Shown here: positions 31,100 through 42,140 of the stretch, piece after piece | How positions within the stretch are numbered: the first letter of the stretch is position 1 | Layout of the letters: each line of letters starts with the position of its first letter | NCBI GenBank assembly: GCA_033557465.1 | Contig: CM066033.1 | Coordinates: forward strand, 906,962,808 to 907,026,807 | DNA length: 64,000 bases | DNA from: Ichthyophis bannanicus | Taxonomy: Eukaryota; Chordata; Amphibia; Gymnophiona; Ichthyophiidae | Direction of reading: 5' to 3' | Notes under the pieces: generated by a model | What the model was told of the DNA's origin: nothing | Databases searched by the model: none | The model's input: only the letters and a program-made list of their open reading frames with translations | Program-made: the position numbers and the translations under genes

Positions 31100-31800
31100 A
31101 TACAAATTCATCAAGGTCTTAAAATGTCTGTATGTCAGAGTTCAATGAAAGGGCTTTGAGGATAGAAAGACAGCTACCCTTTATAGTACAATCAAGCCAA
31201 GCCAATGAAAACAAAAAATGTTGGATGTGTTAAAAAAACAACATCATGATGATGAAACTGAGTATAAGATTCATATGTCACTGATGCTTGAAGTTCGCTC
31301 AGTCTTCTAGCAGATTTGATGGTCAGCTGGTCACTGGGAAGATAAAACTTTCCAAGTCAGAAACTTGAGTGAAGTAGATTCCAAAGATTTGAAGGGGTAC
31401 TTCATAAGAGTAGAACGTACCAAGTTCAGGTCCCATGCAACAGACGGGTTTTGGCAAAGAAGGTTTCATGAAGAAGACATTTCATGACATGAGAAAGAAT
31501 GTGAGACTGCCACTGGAAGATTATCTACTGAAGCATTGTAAGCTGATAGGGCACTAGGATGCATCTTTATTGAGGATATTTGAAGATGGTATAAATGAGA
31601 GAGATACTGCAGTATGTTTTTAGGAGGACATGATGAAATCATACCGCAGCTATTAAAAGAGCATCACCTGAAAGCATATGTTGGTTCAAGGCTTTCTGGC
31701 AGCCATTAATATGTCTTGAATAGGCTGCGGTATACCCAGAGCAGAAACTAAGTATTTCTCAATTTCCAGGCCGTGAGGTCTAGAGACATCAAGTCTAGAC
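31100..31800 (-). pseudogene. DIRS tyrosine recombinase fragment
   Basis: Minus frames give VAWDLNLVRSTLMKYPFKSL then ESTSLKFLTWKV (31360-31450). These correspond to SPWDLNLVLNVLVGEPFEPL and RASLKDLTLKTV of the first DIRS recombinase. Near 31690-31780, LVSALGIPQPIQDILMAARK matches the N-terminal GYSAAVIDTLLRSRR. The order fits one recombinase N-terminal half in minus orientation, separate from the other copies. No terminal repeat is seen. Confidence 0.65.
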
Positions 31801-32336
31801 AGAGACAGCCCACTTGTTAGAACATAAGAAATGCCATACTGGGTTAGACCAAGGTCCATCAAGCCCAGTATTCTGTTTCCAACAGTGGTCAATCCAGGTC
31901 ACAAGTACCTGGCAGATTCCCAAAAAGGCATACAGGTTCCACAATGCTTGTCCCAGGGCAAGCAGTGCATTTCCCCGGTCCTCTTTAATAATGGCTTATA
32001 GACCTTTCCTCCAGGAACTTGTCCAAACCTTTTTTAAACACAGCTACAATAACAGATTTTACTACATCCTCCGGTAATGAATTCCAGAATTTGATGACTC
32101 GAGTAAAAAAATAGTTTCTCTGATTAGTCTTAAATGGGTTACACTGTAGCTTCATTGCATGTCCTCTAGTCTTCCTACTTTTTGATGACATAAACAACCA
32201 ATCTATGTCTACCCGTTCCACTCTATTCATTAATTTATAGACCTGTCCTTTTTACAAGTTGAAGAGCCCCAACCTCTTAAGTCTTTCCTGATAAGGGTAT
32301 CCTTCAATCCCCTTTACCATATTTGTTGCTCTTTGT

Positions 32337-32625
32337 ATTTATTTATTTACATTCTCTTACTGTGCTATTCTGCATCAGTGCAGTTTACATTGAACAAACT
32401 GAAATTACATTGAACAGGGCATTATAACTTGGAGATAACTATTTTACAGGGAGCATGGGCTATGGAGGGTTAAGTGGCTTGCCCAAGACCACAAGGAGCA
32501 CCTGTGGGACTCGAAACCCCAGTCCTTCCAGCCCAAGGTTGCTGTCCTCTAGTGGGATTTGAACCCCTGACCTTCCAGCCTGAAGTACCTTGCCCCAACC
32601 ACTAGGCCACTCCTCCTCTCCAAAT
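32337..32625. mobile_element. MIR-like SINE or L2-tail insertion
   Basis: It interrupts the CR1-like LINE and is flanked by TTTGT (32332-32336 and 32626-32630). The words GGTTAAGTGGCTTGCCCAAG, GTGGGATTTGAACCCCTGAC and ACCACTAGGCCACTCC are arranged as in MIR/CORE-type SINEs. About 40 bp with CCTTCCAGCC occurs twice, so there is a partial internal duplication. Confidence 0.7.
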
Positions 32626-32646
32626 TTTGTACCTTTTCTAATTCTG

Positions 32647-34098
32647 CTATATCCTTTTTAAGATATGGCAACCAGAACTGCACACTATTCTCACCATGGA
32701 ACAATACAGAGGCATTATAATATCCTTGGTTTTATTCTCCATTCCTTTCCTTATAATTTCTAGCATTCTATTATTTTTCTTGTCCGACACTGCACATTGG
32801 GCCGAGGGTTTCAACATGTTATCCACGATGACACCTAAATCATTTTCCTGAGTGGTGGTTTCTAAGGTGGTACCTTGCATCGTGTAACCTTAGTTTGGGT
32901 TGTTCTTTTCTAGGTGTATAATTTTGTGCTTGTCCACATTAAATTTCATCTGCCCTTTGGATGTCCAGTCTTCTATTTTATCAGGGTCCTCTTGCAACTT
33001 TTCATAATCATCTTGCGTTTTAACAACTTTGAAAAATTTTGTGTCATCTGCAAATTTGATCAACTCATTCTTTATTCCTATTTCCAGATCATTTATGAAG
33101 ATGTTAAAAAGCAGCGGGCCCAGCACACATCCCTAGGGTACTCTACTATTCACCTCTCTCCATTGAGAAAATTGGCCATTTAGCCCTACTTTCTGCTTTC
33201 TGTCTTTTAAGCATTTCTTGATCAACAATACTACACTGGCTCCAATCCCATGACTTTTTAATTTTGCCATGAGTCTCGGGACCTTGTCAAAGGCTTTCTT
33301 AAGATCCAGATACACTATATCAACAAGATCACCTTTGTCTACCTGTTTATTCACACCTTCAAAAAAATATAACAGATTAGTAAGACAAGACTTTCCTTGG
33401 CTAAATCCATGTTGGCTTTCCCCCTTTCTCCTATCTACATGTTCAGTAAATTTATTCTTTATAATGTTTTTTACCATTTTGCCCGGTACTAATGTCAGAC
33501 TCACCGGTCTGTAGTTTCCTGGATCACCCCTGGAACCCTTTTTAAAAATTGGCGTTATACTGGCCATTCTCCAGTCTTCGGGTACTACAGATGATTTTAA
33601 TAATAGTTCATAGATTATTATTAATAGTAGGTCTGCAATCTCATATTTCAGTTCTTTCAACACCCTTGGATGTATGCCATCTGGTCCATGTGATTTGCTA
33701 CTCTTCAGTTTAACAAATAGTTGTAATACATCTTCTCCGTTTATCAATATTACTTTCAATTCCTTTGATACATCACTTTTATATACTATTTCAGGCATGG
33801 GTTATTTCCCTACATCTTCTTCAGTAAAGACCGAAGCAAAGAATTCATTCAGTCTCTCTGCTATGGCCTTGTTCTCGCTTAGTGCCCCTTTTACCCCTCT
33901 ATCATCCACTGGTCTAACTGACTCTCTCACTGTTTTTAGCTACAAATGTACTTGAAAAAGTTTTTATTATGCATTTTTGCTTCCATAGCAAGCTTTTTTT
34001 CAAATTCTCTCTTTGCCTGCCCTATCAATCCCTTGCATCTAACTTGCCAATGCTTATGTTGTTTCCGGGGTTCATCATTAGGCTCCTTTTTTCCATTG
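32647..34098 (-). pseudogene. CR1-like ORF2 remnant
   Basis: The longest frame (33133-33798) has HGPDGIHPRVLKELKYEI, FKKGSRGDPGNYRPVSL and YLDLKKAFDKVP (RT motif A). The next frame (32890-33126) has LKFADDTKFFK-like motif C text (ELIKFADDTKFFKVV) and FNVDKHKIIHL. The upstream frame 33936-34118 is the linker KREFEKKLAMEAK. Frames are broken at each join. Confidence 0.83.
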
Positions 34099-34708
34099 TA
34101 GTCAGTAGTCAGTAGCATGCGCGGCGTCTATTGGGATTTTGAAATACTCTGTTCGTATGGACTCTGTTCCAATTTCGACTATTTTGAAGACGTGGGCAGC
34201 ATCAGTCTTTGTAAGTAAAGGAAGTTTTTAGTGGTTTTTAAAGTAGTGTAGATGTTGGGGAGTAGAAACTGTAATTTATTATATTGTATTTATATTTAAC
34301 ACACAGATTTGGTAGAAAGGAATGATCTCCTGAAGAAACTGCGGCAGTGAAATGCCTCAGTGGTGCCCAGGGAGAGCCTTGAGATCTGGAGTAGTACTCA
34401 GCTGGAAGGCGGCTAAGTGTCATTTAATCAACTTGTTTGAGTTATTACATTGCTGGAGAGATGAATGCTTAGCACACTTTTCCTGGGGGGACTATACTTT
34501 ACATACAGTGGTATTGTTTTTTAATAAAGGTCATTGATGCTATAAGACGTATTAAACCAAGACGAGATGTCTAAGGTTAACGTCGCTGTGAGTCTGAGAC
34601 CTCTTATCCACTGATGTGTTGTGTGTCTACAAAAGAAAAAATAGTTACTTCACGATTCTATAAGTTTGATGAAGTTGTTTGATTTGCACGAAGATCTAAT
34701 TTGTTATG
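34099..34708. other. No gene recognised
   Basis: No convincing coding sequence or repeat boundary. It lies between the CR1-like 5' truncation and an L1 ORF1-like frame. Confidence 0.4.
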
Positions 34709-35330
34709 TCAGTAAACGTTCAGAGAGCGACCTAGAGGAAGAGCAAGTTCTTGTTCTAGCCAAGAAACTCTCATAGTCTGATCCACTTGTATCTTAGAAA
34801 TCGCTTGAAACTCCTGCTTAACTTGCAATAAATCTTTAGTCATAGTGCCAGTAAAATTAATGAAGGATGAGTGTAATGCTGCCGTTAAATCCCATAGCGC
34901 TTCTAATGTAATAGATGCAGGCCTTTCAAACCCTGTAGCTCCATGAAGTAAAGATGGTCTTGTCGCAGTCTGTACCAACGGGGAAAGCAATCCGACACTA
35001 CCCAAAGAACTCTGCCCCAGATCTTGATGAGGCATCAGAGTCATAGGGGAACCCTTTTCACTCTCTCACAATGGTGTACTTGCTAGAGCACCATCGGGGA
35101 GCACTTCTCCTGTACTCACAGTACTTCCGGGTCATAGCAGGGGGGCCCGCTGTTCTGGGGAGAGCCACACTCCAGAGGCGCTCAGGTCCGATGCATGTCC
35201 ACACACCGGTTTCACCGAAGACGCTGCTCCCTGGTCAACGGTGAGAAAGCCACAGGATTCCAGAGACCACTGAACCTCCAATGTATTAGCCACCAAGCCT
35301 GCATTAAATACTTGATGGTTCAATTGACCA
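34709..35330 (-). pseudogene. L1 ORF1-like coiled-coil fragment
   Basis: The frame at 34709-35044 contains ITLEALWDLTAALHSSFINF and MTKDLLQVKQEFQAISKIQV, a heptad-like pattern resembling the N-terminal coiled coil of L1 ORF1 proteins (compare the frame at 55269-56102). No RRM domain is visible. The neighbouring L1 ORF2 piece is on the other strand, so an inversion may have occurred. Confidence 0.45.
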
Positions 35331-35540
35331 CACAGATAGGAGGCTTGTATGCTGCAAATTACTTACCTCTGTGGCAGAAAGTAGTTGAGGAGCTTTGTAG
35401 ATGGGGAGTGCTGGGCTTATTGTAGTTTGGGTGCATATTTGTGGTGAAAATGATGGTTTTACCTAGGCTCCTTTATCTATTTATGACGTTACTGATAAAA
35501 GTTCCAGAACCCTTTCTTGAGAAGGTTCAGCAGAAAATTA
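35305..35540 (+). pseudogene. L1-like ORF2 fragment
   Basis: One frame with a stop reads LYAANYLPLWQKVVEELCRW, then VKMMVLPRLLYLFMTLLIKV and PEPFLEKVQQKI. This matches the region just after the RT in L1-type ORF2 (the K-M-x-x-L-P-R-L-L-Y block). It is a short orphan piece. Confidence 0.65.
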
Positions 35541-36614
35541 TGTCTGCAGAAGATCTGGCCATCTTCTTCTCAAATAACGTTTCCCAACTTCAAGCGACCC
35601 TTCCCATTCCTTCTTCCTTTTTCTCCTCCAGACCCACCTAGCCTCGACTATCTAACCTTCAGTCATATCTAGTCTCGATTTACACCAATTACTCTGACAG
35701 TGCTATCACGTATGGTTTAATATATTTGGAAAACTACATGTATATTAGATCTAATTCCTTCCTTCTGGCTGAAGGAGCAGTCCTTGGGACTTCTCCCAAT
35801 CAGTTATTAATGGTAACTTGTCATTGGGTACTGTGCCTATTATGTGGAAGAAGACTATATTGAGATCTATAGCCAAGGATCCGTATGGCAACCCTCATGA
35901 TCCAAAAAACTATGGGCCTATTTCAAATTTGCCTTTGTGACCAAAGTATTAGAGAGGTTAGTATTTCGACAACTTTCTGATTATGTTGAAGAAACACATG
36001 TCCTGCATCCTAGACAGTCAGGATTCAGGCCGCAGCATAGCACTGAAACCATCTTAGCAGCTGTGTTAAATGATATTCATAAGGCCTGTGTCCAGGGTAA
36101 GGCACTTCTTGCCATCTCATTAGACCTTTCAGCAGCATTCGACCTTGTCAGTCATAGGCTGCTTATGGCTCGTCTCTTTGATATAGGCCTTCATGGTCTG
36201 CCACTTTCTTGGTTTTATTCTTTCCTTCAGGGGCAATTGTATCAGTTTCAGGTTTCAGACTCTCTTTCATCTTCGCATGAACTCACCTGTGGGGTACCCC
36301 ATGGGTCTACCCTTTCCTGCATTCTGTTTAGCATCTTTCTCAGACCCTTGGCTATGCTCATTCAGAGCCTGGGGATCTCTGCTTTCATCTATGCAGATGA
36401 TATTCTCTTGCTATACTCGACAGATGTACTAGCACCAGATATGTCGGGGATTAATTATTGTTTAGCAAGCATTGCTTCATGGCTACAAACTAACTCTTTA
36501 GTACTTAATCCTAACAAATCTGTGGCCATGTGGTTCACTGATTCCAAGGATGATCCAGGTCTTGTGCCAGTGATTGAGGGTACCCCAGTAACTTTACAGA
36601 TTACTCTTAAGTAC
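35541..36614 (+). pseudogene. L2-like LINE reverse transcriptase, cut by the Gypsy element
   Basis: Main frame 35937-36734, of which the last part already reads into the LTR at 36615. RT motifs: HPRQSGFRPQHSTETILAAV, LAISLDLSAAFDLVSH (motif A), CGVPHGSTLSCILF (motif B) and FIYADDILLLYS (motif C), then NSLVLNPNKSVAMWF. A different frame just upstream supplies the RT start (KNYGPISNLPL). L2/Rex-type LINEs have this motif spelling. The Gypsy insertion at 36615 removed the C-terminus. Confidence 0.82.
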
Positions 36615-37301
36615 TGTCAGACGGCTGCCTGGGTGAGAATCTTCACAGTCTTGGCAAGTGCATATATCTATATGATTTGCAAGGGATTGTGGGCAATGCA
36701 GTTCATTCACACCAGACACAGCTGCTCACAATAATTAGTTGTGCTTTTGGGTAAAGCCAATAAGATATTTATTTATGGGGTTATTTCTCCCAACACAGAT
36801 ATGCTTGGTAGCACATAAATCAGGTTACTTGCTTTCAGTGTTAAACTTGGAAAAACAAAATCAGAAAACAACATTTGAACTTGTCAGGCAATCAAAGAAA
36901 AAGAAATAAGACCTGGTTGGAAACAAACTGGTCTTTTCTGTGGGCTTTAGCTAATATTCTCTTAGCAATGTATCAAACAACAAACCAAAACCCACAAAGA
37001 AGAGAAAAACTGTTCTTTTCAGGTAAACTTCTTATATCTTCCCACATAGATTCAGAAGTGATTCTCACAGAGCTCACAAGCAATTAGGTAAGGCTCAATT
37101 GCTAGCAGTTATCCAGCTGAAACCCCTTAGCTGGCTTGCTTTCTACTGTGTGGCTAAAAAACCTACACAGGAGCTTTTCTGAGTAGATTAAAGAACAAGT
37201 TTGTATTTCTTTGTGATGGTTGCTGTACTTTATAACTGAAAATCACCAAAGGAGTTTAGACAGAGAGCAATCCATGTAAACAGATTCTTCATCTGCTATC
37301 A
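36615..37301 (-). repeat. Gypsy 3' LTR (complete, 687 bp)
   Basis: Minus orientation TGATAGCAGATG...CAGCCGTCTGACA, TG...CA ends. It contains AATAAA-type words around 36760-36770. The first 20 codons of its U3 continue the accessory frame up to TGA at 37243-37245. Confidence 0.88.
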
Positions 37302-38220
37302 CCCCCTCTTCTTCAACAAGCATGGGTTCAATATCCTGGATTGGCACAGATGAATCTCCCAATGGAGCACTTTTAGGAGAATACTTGTTTCCCTACTGTC
37401 TTTCAAGGTTATAGCTAGGGCATAGATCAGTGTTCATACCTGAGCTTCCATTGCTGTTAGAGGTCCTCTCTATATAGCCTGGCCAGTATGTAGTCCAGTT
37501 CTTATGTCCAGCCTTCCAATCCAGATCCCTGGACACTGGATCTCTCTTCACATACCTTCTGGCACGGGTCTTAGGGTCCCTTCTACGTGCAGCCGTCTCC
37601 CTCACAGGTACCGTCTGGAGATTCCTAGCTCTGCAGCACCATTCCTCTGGCTTTCCCCAGTCCAATGGTGTATGCTGGCCCTTGGAATGCCTCCCAGTAT
37701 ACGTACTGCTCTGGACTCTTCTAGACCTCTCAAAGGCTTTTCTCCTCTTTCTTCCAAAGGGTTTCTTTCCCTCTCTGTCCGTCCGGTTTGGCTTCTGCTT
37801 CTGATGATCCTCCTGATGATGAAGATGATCAAGCTCAAGCTGCTTCTCTGTAGAATAAACTCTACCTTTATTCTGCTTAGATGAGTGCTCCTCCCTAACA
37901 CAGCGCAGCTGTTCTGGATCAGGCCCTGCCCTTTGAGATGAGTGCTTGGGGATTACCTCATAGCCCTCCTGATTGAACACACGTTTCCCCACTTCAGCTC
38001 CTCTAATGGCTGTTGGAAACCTGGTGCATTCTGGGACTGGTAGTCTTTTATGGGAAAATTCTGTTTTCTTATTTCTACCAGAACTGACAGGTTGCTTGTT
38101 CAGAGTCACTTCACCTTTTCTATAGCTCCTTCCTGAGCTATGATAAGCTTCCTTATCACATACCCCCCTGCTTAAGTTATTACGGACTGGTGTCACTCGT
38201 GAAACTTCTTCTCTACAGTC
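37243..38220 (-). CDS. Accessory basic protein frame in place of integrase, running into the LTR
   Basis: Directly follows the RNase H tail (ALSRITDCREEV and RGVCD) in the same frame. It is strongly basic and hydrophilic (QKQKPNRTDREGKKPFGRKR; AARRRDPKTRARRYVKRDPV), with no H-H-C-C or D-D-E integrase motifs. TAG at 37393-37395 interrupts it. The same frame then continues as DSSVPIQDIEPMLVEEE through the polypurine tract and ends in the LTR as DEESVYMDCSLSKLLW. Similar ends occur at 26730 and 63709. Function unknown; a nucleic-acid-binding or chromatin-targeting tail is a guess. It may be the remnant of a third gene after a deleted integrase. Confidence 0.55.
37302..37314 (-). promoter_or_regulatory. 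Gypsy polypurine tract
   Basis: Minus-strand GAAGAAGAGGGGG adjoins the TG of the 3' LTR. It is also translated as Glu-Glu-Glu-Gly in the accessory frame. Confidence 0.85.
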
Positions 38221-41200
38221 CGTAATACGGGAAAGGGCATCCGCATTCTTGTGTAACTTCCCAGCACGATGTTCAACTTGAAAATCAAATGCCTGTAAGG
38301 CCATGTACCAGCGTGTTAACCTGGCATTGTGGTTCTTCATTTGCTGCAACCACTTAAGTGGGGCATGGTCTGTGACCAACTGGAACTTTCTCCCTGTAAT
38401 TTAAAACCTTAACGCCTCCACTGACCACTTTATAGCTAAACATTCTTTTTCTATTGTGGAATACTTTTGTTCAGCAGGTGACAACTTCCTGCTCAGGTAC
38501 ATCACAGGATGCTCCTCCCCTTCATGACACTGGGATAGAACCGCTCCTAGCCCTACATCCGATGCATCTGTTTGAACCAGAAAGGGTTTCTTGAAGTCCA
38601 CCCCTTTCAGTACCGGTCCTGTACACAATTTTCCTTTTAGGACTGAAAAAGCTTTTTCAGCTTCAGGTGTCCACTTTAGTTGGTTTGGACAATTCTTCCG
38701 CAGCATATCCGTGAAAATTGCACTTTTCTCTGCAAATTGCGGTATAAATCTGCCGTAGTATCCAATAAGTCCCAAGAAACTTCTTAGTTGTTTCTTTGTT
38801 GTTGGAGGAGGAAAATTCCTGATGCTATCTACTTTACTCATTAGAGGTTTAATTTTTCCTCTTCCCACTAGGTGGCCCAGGTATTTTACCTCCCTATTTG
38901 CAAAGGCACACTTCTTCGGGTTTAAAGTGATTCCCGCTTGCTTCATGGAGCACAAGACTGCCCTGATCCTCTTTAGATGCTCCGCCCAGGTGTTACTATG
39001 GATTATGACATCATCCATATATGCAAAAGCATAATTTTGGTGGGGTCGAAGTACCTGATCCACTAACCTTTGGCAGGTAGCCGCTGCTCCATGCAGTCCG
39101 AAAGGCATCCTCTTGAACTGGAAAAGGCCAATGGGGGTGCTGAACGCAGTCTTCGGCTTCGACTCCCTGGTTAAAGGGATTTGCCAATATCCTTTTGTCA
39201 TATCAAGGGTGGTTAAGTATTGAGCCTGTCCCAGCTGGTCCAACAGCTCTTCAATTCTTGGCATTGGATATGCATCAAAAACTGATATTGCGTTTACCTG
39301 CCGGAAGTCAATACAAAATCTTAAAGATCCATCAGGCTTCGGCACCAGGACTATGGGGCTATTCCAGGGACTCTTTGACTCCTCTATTACTCCCATGTCC
39401 AACATCTCCTGGACTTGTGCCACTACTTCCTGTCTCTTGGCTTCAGGCAAGCGGTATGGCCTTTGACGAACTAATTTCCCAGGTGGAGTTATTATTTCAT
39501 GGGCAACCAAATGTGTCTCCCCAGGTATGGGTGTCAACACATCTGGGAATTCTTTAAGCAATTTCCTAATTTCTTCTTGTTGTACCACTGTCAGGTCCTC
39601 ACCTATTTGGGGCTCTGATTTTTCTTTACAATCAGATACCTGGGGTCCCAAATCTTCCTCTTCATTCACCTCCCTCTCTCGGGCACAGGTGGCAGCTAGG
39701 CTTTTAACCCCTTTGACGTCAGTAGAACCAAAGCCTTTGGTTCCACGCTCAGAATTTTCCAGGGATGTGACCTCCTCCACAGGTGGAAAACCCAGCCTCT
39801 CACAGATCAATTGGGCAATTCTGTCTCCTGTCTTCACGTGATAATCATTCTGTCCAAAATTAAATAACAGAACTTTAATATTGCCCCTGTAATCGGGATC
39901 AATTACTCCCGCACCCACATCGATGAAATATTTAAGGGCTAATCCGGACCTTGGGGCTACTCTCCCATAGCATCCAATAGGTATTTCCACTTGGAGACCG
40001 GTGTCAACCAGGGCTCTCCCTTGGCTAGGTACAGTCACATTTTCTATGCTGCACAGGTCAAACCCAGCAGCTTGAGGGGTTGCCCGCTTAGGAGCTTGGG
40101 CCTTCTCTGTGACCCTATGGTACTTTAGGACGAATGTCTGCTTTGGGGTAGCTTGGTCTTCTGGACGCTTAACCATCTTTTTAGCTGGGGTCTGAGGACT
40201 TCCAAATAAAGGCCCGGGAGCTATTACCATTAAACCTTCTCCCTCCTTCTTTCCTAGTCCTTCCACTAGACCCTGCTTAAATCTTGGCCAGTCTCTTCCT
40301 AGAACCAAATCAAAGGGTAGCCTAGGCACCACTGCTAACAGGACTTCCTCTTGTTCCCCCAGGCACTTAACCTTTAGCCTATAGGTGGGATATGATGTTG
40401 CAGCACCATGAATGCATCTGATGTGAACTTGGCTTTCAGGGGTTCTAGGCACAAATCCTTCTTGGGCCTCTATTCTCTTCCAAAGCCTTTTTGACATCAT
40501 ACTCTGGTCTGCCCCAGAGTCTAACAAAGCATTTGTGGTAATTCCTTGCACATCAACCATCAAAAGAAATCCTTCTTTGGGCTGTTTTAAATCCACACCC
40601 ATTAAGTTAGTGTGTGTCTGGCATCTCTTTTCTAAATGTCCCCATTTTCCACACTTGAAACATTTCTTTCTATTCCACTGTGTCATCTGGTTTGATACAG
40701 TACATTCATTTTCAGAAACATTTTTAATTATTTTCTTTTCTGATACAGCACATCTTGCCTCAGCACCAATCTTCAGAGGGCCACCCATTCTATGGCAAGC
40801 CTGCGTGGCTTCCAAGAATCTCTCTGCTAACATGGTTGCCTCTCCAAGATTTTGGCAATTTTGCTGTATAAGGAAAGTGTGCAAATCTTTAGGGACCGCA
40901 GACATAAATTGTTCAAGCATTATAATGTCTAATAACATTTCTACCGTCTTTTGCTCAGGCTCCAACCATTTTACAGCTAAACCTCTGATTCTCTGACTCA
41001 GAGCCCTGGGGGTTTCACCCACTCTCAATGTAGTAGCTCTAAACATTCGCCTATACTCTGAAATAGACAACCCTAGGCGATCTCTAATAGTAGCCTTTAC
41101 ATCCTTATAATTCAAAGCCTGGGCTGCTGGCATTGCTCTGTAAGCTGCAAGCGCCTCTCCAGTTAATGAGGCTGCCAGCCTTACTGCCCACTGGGTCTCT

Positions 41201-41523
41201 GGCCATGCTAATGCTTGTGCCACTCTTTCAAAAGACTCTAGAAAATCATCAACATTATCATCTGGAGTTAACTTCCCAAAACTAAATGCCCCAATTCCTT
41301 GATTGAGTCCCACACTGTCCACATGTGGTGTACCAGTATTTACTGCTGGTCTTGCATCTGTTCCACCTTGGGTCTGCAGCTTAACTAGGGCTTGCACCAG
41401 ATCAAGCACTGGCTTCTGCTGGTCCATTAAGGCTTTCATAGCAGTGTCCTGTGCCTGCTGCGATAGCTCCTGTTGCCTGCTAAACTGGGCTGCCATCCAG
41501 CTAGCCATCTCCCTTGGATCCAT
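38221..41523 (-). pseudogene. Gypsy gag-pol polyprotein, nearly intact
   Basis: Start chosen at the Met at 41523 (MDPREMASWM); a Met 17 codons upstream is less likely. Domains by residue: SCAN-like gag about 155-240 (YRRMFRATTLRVGETPRAL; LEQFMSAVPKDLHTFL), CCHC knuckle 288-301 (CFKCGKWGHLEKRC), protease DSGA 335-338, dUTPase about 465-602, RT with TTLDMTKGYWQIPL, MPFGLHGAAATCQ and FAYMDDVII, RNase H with FLVQTDASDVGLGAVL and YSTIEKECLAI. TAA at 38401-38403 falls inside RNase H, after which VTDHAPLKWL continues in frame. Gag and pol share one frame, so no frameshift is needed. With one substitution repaired it would be open; as it stands it is truncated. Confidence 0.9.
39720..40131 (-). other. 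dUTPase domain within Gypsy pol
   Basis: All five trimeric-dUTPase motifs are present in order: AAGFDL, GRVAPRSGLA, GAGVIDPDYRG, GDRIAQLI and ERGTKGFGST. The catalytic Asp in motif III and the Ser/Arg of motif II are kept. dUTPase lowers dUTP and limits uracil in cDNA. It sits between protease and RT, the position used by some retroviruses. It is inside the main open frame, so it would be made as part of the polyprotein. Confidence 0.9.
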
Positions 41524-41834
41524 CTTGATCCCTGCAAGAAACAAAGTAAAAAAACAAAGTGCACCACCTTCCAAACAGGTGTTTTTTTTCTACTCTTTTT
41601 TTTTTTCAATTACCCCTGTGCCTTACTCCCATCCACCACTAGACATGTCCAGGTACTTGTTACCTTGTGCCAGTGATGAATCCAGCTCTGCACAGGGTCT
41701 TTTCCTCCTGGGACAGCTACCTGGAACATCCACTTCTCCTCCAAAGTGCAGTTGAGGGAAAATCTTTTTTTTTCCAGCTTTAAACTTGAACTTTAGTTGT
41801 AATCCTTAGCAAGTAAATCACTTCGTGCAAAAGC

Positions 41835-41853
41835 AATCCTGCCAACTACGCCA
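41835..41853 (-). promoter_or_regulatory. Gypsy primer-binding site, tRNA-Ser type
   Basis: Minus-strand TGGCGTAGTTGGCAGGATT, two bases from the LTR. From memory, tRNA-Ser(AGA/UGA) ends ...AATCCTGCCGACTACGCCA, a match with one difference. Confidence 0.75.
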
Positions 41854-41855
41854 TT

Positions 41856-42140
41856 TGTCAGACGGCTGCCTGGGTGAGAATCTTCACAGTCTTGGCAAGT
41901 GCATATATCTATATGATTTGCAAGGGATATTGGGCAATGCAGTTCATTCACACCAGACACAGCTGCTCACAATAATTAGTTGTGCTTTTGGGTAAAGCCA
42001 ATACGATATTTATTTATGGGGTTATTTCTCCCAACACAGATATGCTTGGTAGCACATAAATCAGGTTACTTGCTTTCAGTGTTAAACTTGGAAAAACAAA
42101 ATCAGAAAACAACATTTGAACTTGTCAGGCAATCAAAGCA
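41856..42140 (-). repeat. Gypsy 5' LTR, truncated
   Basis: Only the R-U5 side remains (285 bp matching 36615-36899). At 42140 it joins the CR1-like LINE and the rest of the LTR does not reappear after that LINE, so sequence was lost. The U3 promoter of this copy is missing. Confidence 0.88.

Larger units (their letters stand above)
31818..34098 (-). mobile_element. CR1-like LINE, older copy, 5'-truncated
   Basis: 3' end at the left (AGAACATAAGAAATGCCATAC, complement of the family's tail). In minus orientation it carries the RT and C-terminal domain seen in the other two copies. Many stops and indels show it is older. The similarity to the copy at 58787-61619 stops at about 34098, marking the 5' truncation. 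A SINE lies within it at 32337-32625. Confidence 0.88.
36615..42140 (-). mobile_element. SCAN-gag Ty3/Gypsy element (Gmr1-like) with dUTPase
   Basis: Minus orientation: truncated 5' LTR (42140-41856), primer site, gag with a SCAN-like domain, zinc knuckle, protease, dUTPase, RT, RNase H, accessory frame, polypurine tract, 3' LTR (37301-36615). Gag, pol and accessory sequence are in one frame broken only by two stops (38401-38403 and 37393-37395). No integrase is found on either side of RT. SCAN domains are thought to derive from Gmr1-like Gypsy gag. It inserted into an L2-like LINE. The 285 bp of 5' LTR that remain differ from the 3' LTR at about three sites, so the copy is young. Confidence 0.9.
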
